Assembly (NCBI RefSeq): GCF_023856365.1
Contig: NC_064542.1
Coordinates: forward strand, 20,374,863-20,438,862
Length of the DNA: 64,000 bases
Direction of reading: 5' to 3'
From: Brienomyrus brachyistius
Lineage: Eukaryota > Chordata > Actinopteri > Osteoglossiformes > Mormyridae
The notes under the pieces are model-generated. The model worked only from the letters and a program-made list of their open reading frames with translations, had not been told where the DNA came from and ran no database searches. Positions 44,001 to 56,133 of the stretch are shown piece by piece. Every line of letters starts with the position of its first letter. Positions within the stretch are counted from its first letter, which is position 1. A program made the position numbers and the translations under genes.

Positions 44001-46672
44001 GGAAAGGACGCACTCACCTGCGTCATCTTGCTGAAGTCGAGCCCAGGCCGCGCGCAGGGCAGCGTGTCGGGGTCGTGCCGGCGCTTGAGGCCAGGCTTGC
44101 GGAGGTCGCATGGCTGCGAGTGGCAACGAGGCAGTCGGGCAGGCAGGGGACGTCGGGAGGACGAGGGTGTACTGCAGGCTGAGGAGGGCGAGGGGGGTGC
44201 GGCGGCGGCGTAGGGCGGCCCGGCGGGCGGGTAGGGTGGGGGCAGGAAGCGTGCGGCCGCCTCCCGGATGTGCACAGGGGACAGGGAGAAGCGGCGCTGC
44301 GGGGGGGCCGGCACGCTCAGCGGCGACGGCGAGCAGCAGCAGCAGGTGGCAGAGTCCCAGGGGAAGCTCCAGGACAGTGGCGAGTCCGGCGACAGTGCCA
44401 GGCTGAAGAAGGTGGGACTGGACGAGGAACGCAGTGAGGGCACCAGGGGGGCCCCGGGCACACGCAGGGGGCATGACCCGCTGCCGCCACCCCCGCTGTG
44501 GCAGCGCCGCTTCACCGGCGTCCACACCTTGGAGGCGCTGGGACGCCAGGCAGAGCGGCATCGTGATAGGTCCTCGGGCACCGACAGCGAGCGGCAGTGG
44601 CGTTTGGGGGGTGGCGGGGGTGCACCCGCGAAGCAGAGGTCTGTCACGGACGTGCTGGGGACCAGGAGACGACGGAGCGCGTCGCCCTGCGGGAGGCCGG
44701 CCCAGGGGGGCTCTGGGGGGGCCGGGCCAGAGGAGGGGCTCAGCACGTCCTGCACGGTGGGCTGGGAGGGGGGGCACACTTGCCAGCTGCTCTCTGCATA
44801 GGAAAAGAAAAGAAAAACATTTTTTAAATAATGGAGGGAATTCACTGCCCAGAATGCTGGACGTGTCACAGCAGCACACACACAACCTGAGGCACTGCGG
44901 CATGGCACGGGTGGGGAGTCACCAGGCATCACTGAGTGCCACCACACAAACACGTCACTACACGCTCCGGTAGCCCCTCAGATTCGACGGGAACAGCATG
45001 ACAGGGAAATGAGGGAGCATGAGAAAATGTCACACGCAAGCATTATCCAAACAGGCACAAAACGCTCCCATCACAGCAGAATGCAGACTCCAACCATCTC
45101 ACAGAGAGGCACAAATCGGGGACATCGAGGAGTGAGACGAGCGGCAGCAACCACCGCCCAGCCAAACCCAGGCCCGTGAGAGGCGCAGATAAACATATCG
45201 AGGGGAGCAGAACCCCAGCTCTCTGACGGGAGGGGCCTCAGAACAGGGACAGTGCCGCAGACCATTTGGAGGCTGCTTTGCCATCACCAGAGAGACCCCG
45301 GCAAAGGAACCACAGCTCTGGAGCAAGCTATTTCACGGGTGGGGGAGTGGGGGGGTTCTTTGGCTCATTCCATGGGGTTGAACCGCTTTCACACATGAAC
45401 TCCGAACATCCGAGGATCGCTTACAGACATTTTCCGGAGTTGCCCTTTCACACGTGGCACACAACCCAAGATGGTTCATGGCAGATGCATTCACACCTAC
45501 GAGAAATACTGGTGTAGATAAGAGGCGGTGCTTAGGTAGAGCACACAGGAGGCAGGATATTATGCAAAAAGCAAGCAAGCTACGGCAATCACATCGTGTT
45601 GTTCACAGCTTTATGGACAGAAGCTCCTGAATTTCATCATGTCTCCGCTTAGCCGGGCTCATTGTGGTCTTCTTCATGTAAATGGCCTTTCTTCACCCAC
45701 GGATGTTTGCATTCTTCCGTTTTCGTGCCAGTGCCACGATAAGAACGTCAACACACGCCGACGGTGAATTCTCATTCATACATGGGAGTCAACTGGAAAT
45801 TACCCGGACTTTGTCCTAGGGACCTAACTGTGTAAAGTCCGTTTAATGTCTGACATGACTATTTGGACATTTGTGTTCACACACACACACACACACACAC
45901 ACACAGCCCCTCCAGGTAATGTCTAGAAAAGTTCAGCGTGGCTGTGCCCCCCTGAAAAGGAACAGAGAGAGTACATCCCACACATACACCGGCAGGGTTC
46001 AGGACCTTGTAAATGCCTAACACACACACGCACGCACACACACCAGAAATTGGCTCTCTTAAATATGGGTGGGAGGACAGGACAGGCAACACATGCACAC
46101 GCCGACGGCCGCAGAAGCCTGACCGCATCAAAGCGTGAATGTGATGGGACTCGCCAACTGTTACATCAGCACTTTTGCAGCGTTGTTCATGCAAACGGCA
46201 TCAATCCGGCGTAGGTGTGAAGTAAGGAGCAGAACAGAAGTCTTATGAGTGCAACTGTCCGGGCTGACATCTATGTATAAATAAAACACGCTTCCTTCAG
46301 ACTTTGACATCCCGGACGCTTACGATAACTAGTAACTTACAGATTCCTGAACAGGGAACAATGCATAATAAATGGAACATTCTACGGGGAAAAACTATTT
46401 CCCATGACAGCAAGTAGTTAGGAGGTAAGAATACGTATAATGTCCCAATTCTGAAACTGATCGTTTTTAAAAAAATCTTCTCCACCATCAAACATATTCT
46501 GATCAGGCAAGGCGTACTGACTAAATGTGACAGTTTTCCCACACATATATTCCAGAAACCTATCGTATTACTATTATTATCCAGAAATTATGGCTTCCTT
46601 TTGCCTCATTCCATCTCAGGGCAGTCAGAGCAAAAAAATTCCTAGGGCCATGGGTCTTACAGATGCAGATTC

Positions 46673-46754
<82 letters not shown>

Positions 46755-49700
46755 GCCATTGCCACACTGGCCTGCACGTTTGCTGCAGCAGAGATCACCA
46801 TGCAAACAAGCTACAATGTCAGCTATGAGTCATTAGTCCCCAGAAAGCACACGTGTCAATAACAGGTAGCGATTCAGTTTTTCCGCCAGCTTGACACATG
46901 CACACCGACTAGGTGCTCCGGGCAGGAGGGACGAACACGAATACAACACATTTCACAGAGCTTTTATAAGCGCCTGTGGGCCATTAAAACACGAGATGGA
47001 TATTACTGTGAACTTTTTAAAATGAATGAATGAATGCACCCCACAAACAAAATCTAGATATCACAGGCAACTCAAGTAAATGGACATGTGCCAATCAATC
47101 GGCCAGGGATATGAATCGGCTGATTTTCAGCGTGCTTGGCCCGCACCAGAGACTAGCCTCATGTATTTCTGATACCGAACCGGCCCGTTGCACCTCACAG
47201 CCGCACGCTAACTTGTCATTAGCATGGAAGTTCTACACTGCGAGTGAAGACGACACAAAGTTTGCAATTTGTAATACATGCAAAATCAAAGTAAACCATG
47301 GGGGGACCACCACGAAACTCAGGTGAAGCGTTGGAGGTAAACGTTAAATTGATTATTAAACATAAACTAGAAAATCTTGAAATGCAATAAATCAGTAAAA
47401 TTGCAAAAGCTAGCTAAGGTTTTATCCTATGACAAAGTAAAAATGTTTTACTGAAATTTTAATCCCCTGCGCTATGATGTCCGTACAGTACGAAGGCATG
47501 AAAAAGCCTGATCTTAATCTCATTTACTAGTGATGTAGGAATCGTTTGGGCATAACATGCGATATTGGCATTAAAATTACACTGCACCTATTATTATTTG
47601 GAAGAGTATAGTCCACTTCAGTCTTATTTGGAGATTTCTAACCTTGGACTTTTGTTTAAGACGAGAAAAAAAAGGTTGGTGTTGTTATCTGGTGAATTTA
47701 AACAAAAGACACAAGTAACTGACATTTGTTTGATTTAAACCTGTTGCACCTGCTCTTGTTTGGTAAAGTAAAATATGTCCGTTTAAATTGGTTGTACAGC
47801 AGCTCATTGTCAGGTCATTGTTATTTGTACCTCTTTCTAGTCACAGAGCATCTTATTTCGAGATCCTGCAGCTTAATGCAGGTTGGGGGATATTGCAAAG
47901 ATTAACGAAATTCTTGCATTATGAAAATAACATTTTGCAATGAAGAAAAGGTGACATTTTGTTTGGATATGATGTCAATTATAATTCTTAGATAGAAAGT
48001 CAGAATTGGTAAAAATCGGTATTGGCAGGTCACATTTGCAAAAAAAATTCATTGCAATTGACCAAGAAAACTAACAATATGTACTATATAATATTTCATA
48101 CACAGATGAAGCAACTAAAGGACACAGTTTCAGTTTAGTAAACCCCACTAAAATCGAACCATGTCACCTCCCCATGAACAGACTGTCCACCGCTTATGAT
48201 TCGGTTCCTTTCCCAGGAGGTGGCCGCCCTAACAGCACTGATATGAATCCTCGCATCACTGCTGAGCAAATATCTCCTTTAATAACTGCTGCCGGTGGAA
48301 ATGTCAGGCTCACATTACTGCAAATCGCTCACTTCCCTCCCCAGTTGTGCAGTGGACTGCAGCGTGCATCCAGCAAAATGCAAGGACAGAGCTCGGCTTT
48401 CTCTGCTCCAAACGCTTCGAGTCCTCCCACACGTCAGCTAACTGCCTCACACCTCCTTCCGGCAACCTGGCGCTACCTCCACCAGCCGTGGTGAGGCCAG
48501 GCATGCTTTCTAAACCCACGTAACGTTAATCACCACTCTGCAGCAGGGCAATGTCGGCCATCAGGGGTACGGGAAACGATACAGGTCAAGGTGCTGAAAG
48601 TCACAGGGACAGTCAAGGGGTTCCGGCAACAGCTCGTAAGTTTGCAACATCACGCAAGGCTGTTGTCGTGTGCGTTCAATACGCCTGCATTCTTATTCAC
48701 ACATTTATACAGTCTATATTATAGCAATCAGGTTACTGCACCTCCACACAATCTGAGGGGGATAGAACTGGTTCACTAGTACATTTAAAATAGAACCTTA
48801 ACAGATCAAGTATTATTTTTTAATTGAGGACAGTGGCTTTTGTGTTGTCCGGATGGTTAGCTGGTAAACTAGGCAACAGAAATAGCCGAAAAACAAAAAC
48901 ATAGCTGCTACTAGAAATCTAAATTAACTGCACTTTAGACAATTTTAGTAAAAGTACGATTTGTTTTTTTTTAAAAAAAAAACGGTAACTAATCTGCTTC
49001 AAGGTCACTGTAATCTGTGTGTAGCCAAGGATTGCAAATAACATTAAAATGAAGCAAATCCAGAAATATACCTCTGGAAAAGGGCTAACACACCCTTCGT
49101 CTTTACAAATTTTTTTTTATTATTTCCGTTAAAGCTTTCACCCGCGACCCGATAGGATAAGCGGTTTGGAAAATGGATGGATGGAAAGCTTTCAGAATCT
49201 CCACGAGGTAAAACCGGCGACCAAAGCATGGGCATACACTGAGGAACTGTGAGAAGAGACACAGAGATGATACAGTCACATCCTGTTGTATAAGCAGGCT
49301 GCAAGCCAGTGACGTCATCATGTAACAGCAGCAAACATACGCTCGGCTTCAGCCACCCAAACGAGCATGTTAAAAGGGAGACAGACAAACCACCGACGGC
49401 CTGAAACGAAGCACGACCACGATAACCGACCTGCCATAGCGAAACTGCCATAACGGATGAATTTCTGTGCTATAAATGATGAGCCATAGGAATTTCAAAA
49501 CTTCTTCTTCATACACTGGTAACCTACAGGGAGTTAATAGACGCTCATGCTTGTGGCATTAACCACCATCTAAACTAGCTGGCATCCCACTGAGTGAACC
49601 AGATGCAAAAGAAGCTACATGAAGTACCAAGTATTTGCATAGGGCTGTCAGTTAACTTAAAAGATAACTGATGTAAGCACAGGGGTAATTTCCCAATACT

Positions 49701-50929
49701 AGCAGCATCATGTCATTACCAATGACAATGATATCAAGAGGTATGAAGAGGACGGTTCTACCACTTTGATGGCTGACTGCATATCAAGACAGATATAACG
49801 TAATGCAGAAATTCAGGGGAATCAGGGGTCTGACATCACGGTCATCCAGCACGCATGAGCAGCTACGCTCACCACACTGAAATGGGTTAGTTACTGCCAT
49901 GCACAGGTACTTATTCTCAGGAAGTCAGAGAGACCTTGGCAAACCTTTACAAGATCCTGGATGGCAAACAAAAACAGGAACTGATCGCATCTGAATTCAA
50001 ATGGGACGATTGGTTTTACTGATATTCATTTGGTTTCTCATCAGCTGCTACATATACAGACCTTCACATCACCCTCTTATTTAAAGGATTTGGCAATTAG
50101 CATATACTGAACAGATCCTACACATTGCATCCAGAACATGACCAAACCCAAAAAAAAAAATCAAATTCAACCCCTTTCTTCTGCTAATCAGGACCAGGGC
50201 ACTGACAAGCCGATTATCTCAGAATAGAGGTCACAAGCAAATCGACGTCTAGGGCAAAGACACAATGGAGAGTCAGATGTCTAAAATAAGGACATCGATC
50301 TACTCCTTTTTGAAAGACATACACAGACATTAAATAGCTAATCTATTGAATGACGGTTCTAAAACAGCTAGAAATTAAGCTTCAAAGTCAGATTTGTTCA
50401 CTTTGTTGCAGCAATGAAACACCAGTATGTCAGGTTTGCTCTTTCACACACATGAACCGGAGCAATGCAAACGTTTACAGAAATATCTGGAACATATTTC
50501 AAGCCCCTTGGAGCAGAGTAAGACACTTCTAAGGACCATTGCACAGTCAGAGACGACAGTCCTATTTACTAGGCGACTTCTCAGAAAGAGATATTAAAAG
50601 GACAGAAGTTCGGTGATGCTAAGAGATGAGGAATGATGACGGAGTGAATTTTTAGCTTTTACCTGGCATCAATCCATATGTGGACCAGATTCCAGGGCTG
50701 GGAGATTCAGGCACAGACTGGAAGAGAGGCGTGTTTAATGAGCAGGCGGCATGAGAGCTGAACAAAGCCTCCGGCAGCATATCTGACGCATCCAATGTTC
50801 CACGGGGCACATGCTCAGCATGCTTTCCACGTGACAATGCCGGCGCCTCACCAGGTTAAGGGAAAAAGCCCGGAAAGTGGGCTCATCTAAACTCTGCTTC
50901 TGAAGCTGTTCCGTGATGAGTGTCACCAT
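38037..50929 (-). CDS. fam53c: FAM53C (family with sequence similarity 53 member C), complete
   Basis: FAM53 proteins are small, mostly disordered regulators. FAM53B (simplet) promotes beta-catenin nuclear entry, and FAM53C is reported as a DYRK1A and 14-3-3 partner. Four coding exons: 50852-50929, 50663-50717, 44018-44793 and 38037-38306. They give 392 aa, the same as I recall for human FAM53C. The start MVTLITEQLQKQSLDE follows a Kozak-like GCCATGG. The acceptor CCAG precedes the ATG by twelve bases, so a non-coding exon exists upstream. The family signature KRHCRSLSVPEDLSR lies at about 108-122, followed by WRPSASKVWTPVKRR, PPQRRFSLSP, RCHSQPCDL and LKRRHDPD (basic, possible nuclear signal). 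The acidic tail SESEEEEEEGQ and terminal ELDLTLIEEN are specific to FAM53C. Introns of 5.7 and 5.9 kb hold repeats. The neighbour kdm3b also neighbours FAM53C in human 5q31. Confidence 0.96.
39590..39835 (+). promoter_or_regulatory. CpG-rich island with candidate plus-strand first exon
   Basis: A CpG-dense patch inside a fam53c intron contains GCCGCCATGG (ATG at 39622), a near-perfect Kozak context. It opens a frame of about 20 codons (MESGRGTGPGNKGQRLRG...) that runs to a consensus donor, TTGA|GTAAGT, at 39682/39683. No downstream exon was recognised on the plus strand. It could be an lncRNA start, an unknown small gene, or coincidence. Confidence 0.3.
42174..42291. mobile_element. Truncated palindromic MITE fragment
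   Basis: CAGGGTTTCCCAATCCGGTC with CTCGGGAACCCACAG, then a shortened centre and GTGGACTGTCTGGGAGGAAG, is the head and part of the inverted tail of a MITE common in fish. The terminal right repeat is missing. Confidence 0.5.
42945..43140. repeat. Dispersed GTCCCCACAATG repeat, copy 3
   Basis: The best-kept copy. A CCCTAACC-type head is followed by AACCATAAGTATCCAAACAA, then TTTGTGGGGACCTGAAAAAT, CCTCACAATGTC and ACATTGTGGGGGACATTTGG. The last two motifs are parts of an inverted pair. Confidence 0.65.
45876..45904. repeat. (CA)n microsatellite
   Basis: About 14 CA copies in the fam53c intron between exons 44018-44793 and 50663-50717. Confidence 0.9.
46677..46751. repeat. (CA)37 microsatellite
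   Basis: About 37 uninterrupted CA copies in the same fam53c intron. Confidence 0.95.
47195..47326 (+). pseudogene. BED-type zinc-finger fragment, hAT transposon-derived
   Basis: An open stretch encodes SLAWKFYTASEDDTKFAICN, then CKIKVNHGGTTTKLR and a stop. W, F/Y, the acidic D-D-x-K-F-A and the C-x2-C pair are the first half of a BED finger as found in ZBED proteins and hAT transposases. The paired histidines downstream are missing. It is probably a truncated transposon relic, not a gene. Confidence 0.5.
47340..49130. other. fam53c intron, nothing recognised
   Basis: AT-rich intron sequence with no supported ORF, RNA or repeat element. Confidence 0.4.
49141..49184 (+). mobile_element. 44-bp truncated SINE/LINE tail with 10-bp TSD
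   Basis: CGCGACCCGATAGGATAAGC, then GGTTTGGAAAATGGATGG and ATGG, is the very 3' end of a widespread fish retroposon family. It is flanked on both sides by AAAGCTTTCA (49131-49140 and 49185-49194), a target-site duplication. Only the tail was inserted. Confidence 0.88.
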
Positions 50930-50941
50930 GGCGAGTCACCT

Positions 50942-53028
50942 CTGGCCCGCCGAAGGGGGAGGGGGAGGCGGGGGGGGGGGGGGATGGGGCAGGGAGCGTC
51001 CGTCCGTCTGTCTGGCTGAGTCGCGAGCGCCACGCTGGATCCTCCAGCGGTCAGGCTACCCTGCCGGACCTCACTGAGATGCCATCATTGGACACCGCCT
51101 GAAAAGGACCCAGATTTGAAAGAGTGACTGCATGCAGAAGTAATCAAAATCTTCTAATGAAGAATAATAAAAAAAAAAACAACAACTTCTCCAGTAGTAT
51201 AGGGGGTGGGGGTTAAATAAAAACAAAATAAAGAAATACAGCTGGAAAAAGAATTCCCTAAAGTGCTAGAACATCCTGATGAACCAAATAGGCACCATGC
51301 TGTATTCCACATTCGCATTTGGGTAGAGTATTGCAAAATCTCCCTCAAGTAAACAGCATAACTTTCAATAACTGGACCGTGAAACTTTTTATTTGTAATC
51401 TTAAGGTCCCAATGCCCCTCAATACCTAAAGCATAGACTGAACAGCACTCAACGAATCACAAATGGAATAGTCGTCAGACAAAAGTGTCTATTTGCTCTT
51501 CCACTCCACACAAGCTGCTTCGTCTCTGAACATCATGGACGGATTTAGCCGCCAATCAATGCTCACACGTCACACAGAGATTTTCATCCATCAGACAGTA
51601 ATCTGCCCTAATTTAAGAAAGATAAAATCTGAGCTGTATTCAAGAGCCCCTCTCATACCTCCGTCAGGCAGAACGGAAGGTAGAGGGGTCTGCATGCAAC
51701 TACCTCACTCAAACTCACCAACCCCCACCTGCAGACCGACGGGCCCACTGTCCCCAGAGTTAACTGCTTCCACATGTTAAGGCTTATTTCTTCACAGATT
51801 CCCATGCCTGTTATACTGTTCCTATTCCACTCACCTGATATCACATGGGACCCAGAGGGTAAAGGAAGCCTTTGAAAGGTTCACGTTAAAATCTGCAGGA
51901 CGAAACAGGACCAAACACTACCTTCTTTACAATAAAATGCTCAACTACAGTCCTCACACACAGCACTCCTTATAGGTCACAGAGAAAAATGAAAATGGCA
52001 GCTTCCTTACTGCCTGCCTGGCATCAGTCAGACTCCACAACTGTTGCACCCTACAGTACACAGGCGCATTTTCTAAGTGTGGCTTAAGGGCACCAAATGC
52101 ATGGACTCCTCTCGCACGCCTTTCACACACTTTCCTTACACGCTTCCAAGGTGCCACATAACCGGCTGTTCAGGCTATAATCAGCGCAGCGTATTCAGTC
52201 GAGCTCGCTTGAGTGTGACGATCCCTGAGGCTGAGTCCTGCTGTTGTGAGCGAGCACGTGCGGATACTGCACCCCCGGGTGAGCGTAATGGAGGACTAAG
52301 ATGGGATGGGGGCTGAATGCAACTCATACCAGTGCTGCAGCTGAGACAAAAGGGAGGGGGGGGGGGGAGAGAGTTAAGGGGGGGGAAAAAAACTCCAGAG
52401 TAGGGCGAAGAGAAGCAGGACCCAGGAGAGCGTGGAGCGATATAAACATAGGAATTTCAGTGAGCAGAGGGAGAACAAGGTTTTAGCAGAGGGAGAACAA
52501 GGTTTTAGCAGAGTTCACGTCGAGCATGAAGACTACCGAAAGAAACTAAAATGGATCCCTTCCCAAATTCATTCTCAGTAAATACTCAGTCTGCATCAGC
52601 TATTTTAAAAAAAGTAATCATATCACACGCGACAAAAGGGATGGGAAAAATCTTTGCGACACCAGATCCCTTAACAGATTGGATGGGCCAGGAGAAGCTG
52701 GCTGGGGGGGCTTTTTTTGTAGGCTTTGGGATTTAAGAGAGGACAGGTCTTAACCTTTGCATAGCCTCCCTTTGGCTCCTCTGCAAGCTGTGAACAACAC
52801 GCATGGCAAGGGCCCACAAAAGCATTTTGCACGCTCCCCCTCTCTCATCGAGTAGGACGGTTCTGGTTCCCGCACAGGCGAGCGGCGACAGGTGCCCATA
52901 CGAGTATGCAAACTTACAGAACCTGCTGCAACAATGAGTTTGCAAACCAGCCGACCATCCACCCGACTCTGACGAAAAGCCAGGCCTGCGTATGCATGCA
53001 TGCAAACAGTCACACGTGTACACGCGTA

Positions 53029-53076
<48 letters not shown>

Positions 53077-53808
53077 GAACTACTTTAAATGATACAACAA
53101 CCCCAAAGAACAACTCCATAGAATTTCCCAGTTCTAGGATCGAGTGGCACTTCTAAATACAGAACAAATGCAACTCATCTCAGTCAGGACCACACCTACA
53201 GCAAAAGCTGCGGAACAGCAAGTTAAAATAAGCCGGTCAAAGCATTACCACGCATTTCAGAATGCAACAGGCGAGTTAAACACCCTCAAGCTGAACAGGA
53301 AGATCTTGAGTTCGCTTCTGCCTTTGTTCTGTGCTGGCTGGTTACGGAAAGCAGACGGAGCAACAATCAGCAATAAAACCGAGAGCTGCGGCTACTGCAA
53401 AACCACGTTCCAGCGAAACTGCGACTTTGTTCTGGTCAATCTGTCTCGACTCGAAAGCGAAGCACTGACTGAGTATATAAGGTCGTCATAATAAGGTTTC
53501 AATGATTGGAGTCATAACAAAATGCATGAGCTCACCGTTAAAATTATTTACATACCCTGTGTTTTAAATACTTATATTTATTATACTTTAAATATAAGCT
53601 TGCCTTCTGGACTCAGTCACTGGGAGACGCACCAATACATTACACCAGCAGTACTATTATGACAACGACATAAACTTTAGTGAGGGGGAAGTCGCTAAAT
53701 GACTATAAGCATAACCTGTTGACGACCAGAGGGAACTACTGGATGAAGAAAGCTTAAGGTGCCGTCGCAATAACGTGGGTGGGGGGCCCCGGAGCGGCCC
53801 GAGCTCAC
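50942..53808. other. fam53c 5' intron
   Basis: This is the inferred intron between the non-coding first exon (about 53809 onward) and the coding exon at 50852-50941. It contains a (CA)n run at about 53033-53073, G-rich runs near 50968 and 52355, and a 22-bp direct duplication at about 52462-52510. No gene was recognised. Confidence 0.45.
53033..53073. repeat. (CA)n microsatellite
   Basis: About 20 CA copies in the fam53c 5' intron. Confidence 0.9.
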
Positions 53809-53910
53809 CGTGCAGCCGCGGCCATTTAAAACGGGCCCGTTGCCTTGGCAACGAAGCAGCGCTTGCGATATGGAGCAGCTAGCATAACACCAGCAAACGC
53901 ATTATCCCTA
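53809..53910 (-). promoter_or_regulatory. Probable fam53c promoter and non-coding first exon with RFX X-box
   Basis: On the minus strand GGCTGCACG|GTGAGCTCGG at 53809/53808 is a strong splice donor in a GC-rich patch and fits the acceptor before the fam53c ATG exon. At 53839-53852 the sequence GTTGCCTTGGCAAC is a perfect inverted repeat of GTTGCC with a 2-bp spacer, the consensus X-box bound by RFX factors. Exon start is undefined. Confidence 0.55.
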
Positions 53911-55639
53911 AAACATGCGAATCACTGTATACATACCAGCATTTTATAAAAGCAGAACGTCATGCTCCTTCACTGGCTAGCGAACCATGACAAATAGTTA
54001 AACTGGCGCTAATATGGAGCTATTTTTAGCCGACTGCCGTATCCTGTAGCTATACATATTCAATATTTATTTACTAGCGAGCAGTAGTGCAGCGCCAAGT
54101 AAATATTGTCTGAGAGATGTTATACGTAATCTAAGTAATTAATAAATATTCGCCATCGAGCAAGTTTAATTGCCAAATAGGAATGATTAACCAGCAGCGA
54201 AAGAGAAACCCCAAGTCCCGGAGCTGGTTTGCTACCCACTGCCTGATAGTTAGCAATCCAGCTACGAAATACACCACGGCCAGGAGAGTATCTGCCGGGT
54301 TAATGCCTTTTTCTTACAGCCTGGTCGCATAATGAAAGGAATACAGAGGGGGCTCCGCAAAGCGAAGCAAACTCGGAGGCCTTTATTTCAAAAGGAAAAC
54401 AGTACTCATATTTTATATATATACAAGAGAGAGGACATGACTATAAATATGACATGGCATATCATCAACCACACAATGCACACAACGGGCATTAAGATGC
54501 ACATCGATACATCCTTCAACAGCAAACTAACATGCAACAACGCTGCTAAAAAAACGCACACGTCAATGCGTGCAGTGTTGTCTACTTTGCTCACTACCTA
54601 GAATGCTAACATTAACTAGTTATCGGCCGTAAACGTGTGTTACCTGCCCAATGTGTCTCCTTAGCAACCAAGATCTGCACGGCGCAATCAATGGCCTTGC
54701 GCTAAGGATAAATACTCCGCGGGACAGACCAACTGTGAGGGGTGTCGCTACTCCCTTCTTCCGATTATGTGTTTACAGATGATCCAATATATCGTTATTA
54801 CGCTATTATTCAAAAACATAAGTTTAATGATTTCCGTAATAAAGCGCTGATTGACATATGCTATACTAATTTATGTCCGAGGGGAAAAAGCTAATTTCGA
54901 ATTTCCCCAAGACATTTTTTCAAGGTTCCGGAGAGGGGCCGGAAGTATGAACATAAGGGGCAACAAATGCATTGGCCATTTTCACATTAACATGATTATA
55001 GGCATAATATATGCTTCAAGAACAAACATTAAAAAAAAAAAAAAAAAAATTGCAATAAAAAATGTGGTCTGCAAAGAGATTGCCCATTGGGTATAACCAA
55101 CATTAGCGGAATTATGGGCAATGTAGTTAGACATTAGGTTATTAGGTGCAGTCATGGCGATTAAATAGATCATTTTGTCTAGTTATAGAACCTTCCCAGT
55201 GCCGTGCACATTAAGAACCCTTTTCCTGGATCAAGGCTAGACGCATGCTATAAAACAAAATTCTTGCATACTGCTTAACAAGCGCGAAGATACATTTGAT
55301 TTAAACTATGACAATAAAATAGTCTACCTTATCCCAACCAAAAAGCAATGCTGACCACCCAAGGGGGGGCGAGTTCTCCCATTACGGAACGGCGGTAAAC
55401 TTCTTGCCTCCTTGCGGCCATTCTGAGCAGTGCATGACAAATCACCCTACCGCAATCCTCATCGACACCCCTGTGCTCCAAATCAACTCGACGCACCATT
55501 TACCAAACTGAATCACTCTAGATGTCACGAAAGTGCAGTTATTTGACAATTGCTTTGAGGAATATCTGTAGTCACAAGAGAAATTAAGTACAAGTCTTAA
55601 ATGTACATGACACCAGCTACAGTTGAAGATTTTTTTTTT
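53911..55639. other. Spacer between fam53c and slbp2
   Basis: AT-rich sequence with an A run at about 55031-55049 and no supported gene. TATGGGCAATGTAGTTAG near 55112 loosely resembles a ZNF143-type site in reverse. Confidence 0.4.
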
Positions 55640-55645
55640 TTTATT
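55640..55645 (-). terminator. Candidate slbp2 poly(A) signal
   Basis: On the minus strand this reads AATAAA, about 490 bp past the slbp2 stop codon. Confidence 0.45.
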
Positions 55646-56133
55646 AGTTTCACTTTACATCAGTACCTAACGTACAAAATGACAAACTGAAAATAAAACC
55701 CGCCCACCCACACCCCCCCCCCCCCCACAACACATACAAAGAACTTCAAAAATTGAGAAATAGGGACCAAGTGACAAGCAATGTGAGAATGGATGAAACA
55801 GTTTATCAAGCCAAAGTGTGATCTATGCAGTCACTGGAGACCAGGAGCGTAGGAGTCACACTGAACTGGAAAGGCATCAAATGACAGAACGAAGTGAGCA
55901 TCGCATGTAGCCAGCCAAGTGGATGGAGAACTTTAAAATGCCGGTTGATATAGTGCAGCAGTGGATGAGACTGGCTTCAAACTCCAACAAGCCCTAAACC
56001 AACCATGTAGGACATGGTATGTCCATTGCGTGCAGAACCAAGATGTGCGCATATCCATGCAAAACAAACACGTTAAGAGAAACAAATCCTTCGTAGCTTA
56101 TAGTAAAGGAACAGTGACTCGATGCCCTGCTCA

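Larger units (their letters stand above)
38307..44017. other. fam53c last intron
   Basis: Apart from the CpG-rich candidate first exon at 39622, a MITE fragment at 42174-42291 and the dispersed repeat at 42945-43140, I see no gene in this intron. C/G homopolymers occur at about 42626, 42917 and 43337. Confidence 0.5.

Noticed and set aside
43887..44903. A second long minus-strand ORF overlapping the large fam53c exon
   Set aside because: It is an out-of-frame shadow; the frame with KRHCRSLSVPEDLSR joins both neighbouring exons in phase.
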